From positions 1 to 64,000 of the forward strand of contig JBFWYD010000040.1 in NCBI GenBank assembly GCA_050186825.1: DNA of 64,000 nucleotides, read 5' to 3'. The DNA is from NORP233 sp050186825. Lineage in GTDB: Bacteria > Planctomycetota > J058. This document shows, one piece after another, positions 61,939-64,000 of the stretch. The stretch's first letter is position 1. Each line of letters opens with the position of its first letter. A model generated the notes under the pieces. That model was not told the origin of the DNA, did no database searches, and was given only the letters and a program-made list of their open reading frames with translations. The position numbers were made by a program, and so were the translations under genes.

Positions 61939-61983
61939 CCGACCCTAACGGAAGGCGACCCTCGCCCTGTCAGGGCCTGCGGG

Positions 61984-61989
61984 TAGGCT
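61984..61989 (+). promoter_or_regulatory. TAGGCT box 7 nt before the SprT-like gene
   Basis: TAGGCT is followed by CGCGCTC and the ATG at 61997, with no Shine-Dalgarno sequence. Confidence 0.5.
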
Positions 61990-61996
61990 CGCGCTC

Positions 61997-63175
61997 ATGT
62001 CCGAGCACGACGCCTGCCCGCCCCTCTCCAGCGAGCTCTGGGAGCGCGACCTCGTCGACGACGACCGGCACCTCGCCGGCCGTTCCCTGAGCATCGAGCT
62101 CGAGCGCAAGCTGCTGCGCCGCCTGGCGGACAGCTGGCGCGACCTCAACTACCGCCACCTCCGCTCGCGGCTCAAGCCGCCCTCGGTCCAGCTCCACGAC
62201 GCCGAGTCGCGCTGGGGCGCGTGGCATCCTGGGCGGCGGCTGATCACCATCGCGCGCCGCCAGGTGCTGGCCTACACCTGGGAGTCCGTCCTCGACACGC
62301 TCCGCCACGAGATGGCGCACCAGCTCGTGAGCGAGGTCATGGGCGACCCGCCCGAGCCGCCGCACGGGGCAGCCTTCAAGGACGCCTGCCGCCTGCTCCA
62401 GACCGAGCCCACGGCGCGGGGGGACGGCGGCGTGTCGCTGTTCCGCGCGGGCGGCCCGGGGCCGGATGCCACCGCCGACGACGCGCGCCTCCTGCGCGTG
62501 CAGAAGCTGCTCGCGCTCGCCGACGACAACCCCGACGAGCACGAGGCGCGGGTGGCCTTCGCGCGCGCCAGCGAGCTGATGCTCCGCTACAACCTCGACG
62601 CCAAGGCGGCCAAGGCCGCGGCCCCCGTCTACGTGCACCGCCTGCTGGGCGCGAGCTCGGGGCGCACGCCGCACCACCACTACTCGATCGCGGCGATCCT
62701 CCAGGAGTTCTTCTTCGTCCAGTGCATCTGGGTCGACGCCTACACGGTCGAGACCGGCGTGCGCGGGCACCAGCTCGAGGTGATGGGCACGCAGGCCAAC
62801 GTGGCCATGGCCGACTACGTCTACGCCTGCCTGCTTCGCCAGAGCGAGGCGCTCTGGGAGGTCTACAAGCGCCGGAACGACGTGCGCGACCGGCGCGCCA
62901 AGCGGCAGTACCTCGACGGGCTGATGCACGGCTTCCGCAAGCAGCTCCAGGAGACCAGCCAGACCAGCGCCGAGCGCGGGCTGATCTGGGTGGGCGACCC
63001 CGGGCTCGACCGCTTCTCGCGGCGGCGGCACCCCTGCACGACCACCTCGCGCCTGGACGCGGTCGGCGCCTCGAGCGCGCGCGCCGCTGGCGTGCGCGAC
63101 GGCGCGAAGATGCGCTTGCACAAGCCACTCGGAGGGACGGGTTCCACCTCGCGCGGGCGCTTGCTGCCTGGCTGA
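61997..63175 (+). CDS. SprT-like metallopeptidase domain fused to DUF2786
   Basis: 392 aa, cytoplasmic. The N-terminal SprT-like part (about 30-145) has SRWGAWHPGRRLITIARR and the zinc motif HEMAHQLV near 103, with a further His in EPPHGAAF. The DUF2786 part begins at RLLRVQKLLALADDNPDEHE (about 165) and continues with a beta/alpha region like that found C-terminal to DUF2786 in phage and bacterial proteins. SprT-domain proteases act on DNA-protein crosslinks in eukaryotes; the bacterial role is open. The last 50 residues are Ser/Arg/Gly-rich. Confidence 0.85.
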   Translation: MSEHDACPPLSSELWERDLVDDDRHLAGRSLSIELERKLLRRLADSWRDLNYRHLRSRLKPPSVQLHDAESRWGAWHPGRRLITIARRQVLAYTWESVLDTLRHEMAHQLVSEVMGDPPEPPHGAAFKDACRLLQTEPTARGDGGVSLFRAGGPGPDATADDARLLRVQKLLALADDNPDEHEARVAFARASELMLRYNLDAKAAKAAAPVYVHRLLGASSGRTPHHHYSIAAILQEFFFVQCIWVDAYTVETGVRGHQLEVMGTQANVAMADYVYACLLRQSEALWEVYKRRNDVRDRRAKRQYLDGLMHGFRKQLQETSQTSAERGLIWVGDPGLDRFSRRRHPCTTTSRLDAVGASSARAAGVRDGAKMRLHKPLGGTGSTSRGRLLPG

Positions 63176-63225
63176 GGCACAACCCCACTCGCCCAAAGAA
63201 CTTGGTGCAGGTGTAACGTGCAGGC

Positions 63226-63254
63226 CGTCCTCCGTAATCGGGCAGCGGAGGACG
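63226..63254 (+). promoter_or_regulatory. Hairpin covering the SD of the terminal kinase
   Basis: CGTCCTCCG (63226-63234) pairs perfectly with CGGAGGACG (63246-63254), which contains the GGAGGA ribosome site (63247-63252) of the ATG at 63262. TAACGT (63214-63219) could act as -10, starting the RNA close to the left arm. Confidence 0.55.
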
Positions 63255-63261
63255 AGAGCCC

Positions 63262-64000
<739 letters not shown>

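Noticed and set aside
61997..63175. Prophage signature from the DUF2786 protein
   Set aside because: DUF2786 is common in phages, but no structural, integrase or lysis gene lies nearby.

Overview
This is a window of chromosomal DNA from a very GC-rich bacterium (strong G/C at third codon positions throughout). It carries seven Hanks-type serine/threonine protein kinases, a kinase that starts with a CPRC...CPRC zinc ribbon, WGR/DUF4132 and Tll0287-like proteins, an exported DUF5650-repeat protein and a REP-associated transposase. This mix fits a high-GC Planctomycetota lineage best. Myxococcota is the main alternative, partly because two proteins end in a Cys-containing sorting tag of the MYXO-CTERM type. 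No ribosomal or other phylogenetic marker settles it.

Layout. 1-438: no convincing gene; a GNRA hairpin and a C-run tract that is a G-quadruplex motif on the minus strand. 0.4-10 kb: hflX, a relic of an endonuclease/exonuclease/phosphatase gene, gltX, a WGR-DUF4132 protein and partner, a lipoprotein, a YbjN-like protein and two small minus-strand genes. 10-20.9 kb: a 971-aa exported protein, a haloalkane dehalogenase-like hydrolase overlapping a Sel1-repeat kinase, an exported histidine phosphatase, an exported PEP-synthase-like protein, a metallophosphoesterase and a ParE-like toxin without a visible antitoxin. 21-36 kb: a 1491-aa surface protein converging on a four-gene minus-strand operon (kinase, NHL propeller, kinase, membrane/Tll0287-like haem protein). 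35.8-40 kb: a DksA-like zinc protein, tRNA-Gln(CUG), a membrane protein, and an AlgI-type MBOAT with an SGNH-like partner. 40-43.2 kb: a sigma-54 activator and a REP-associated tyrosine transposase flanked by palindromes. 43.3-51.1 kb: a beta-propeller lipoprotein and three kinases in tandem. 51-59.6 kb: an HlyIII protein, a HIT hydrolase and three tandem copies of an unnamed membrane family, one gutted by deletion and one with a frameshift in a G9 run. 59.9-64 kb: a TULIP-like lipoprotein, a SprT-like/DUF2786 protein and a truncated kinase gene.

Theme. The window is dominated by envelope and signalling genes: kinases fused to sensor-like extracytoplasmic domains beside exported propellers and lipoproteins. 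Its most distinctive non-coding signals are (i) a TAnnnT box 6-9 nt upstream of the start codon of about a dozen genes, suggesting widespread leaderless transcription; (ii) palindromes with similar arms, two sitting right after stop codons and differing by a compensatory change, in the same window as the REP transposase; and (iii) a hairpin that would hide the ribosome binding site of the last kinase.
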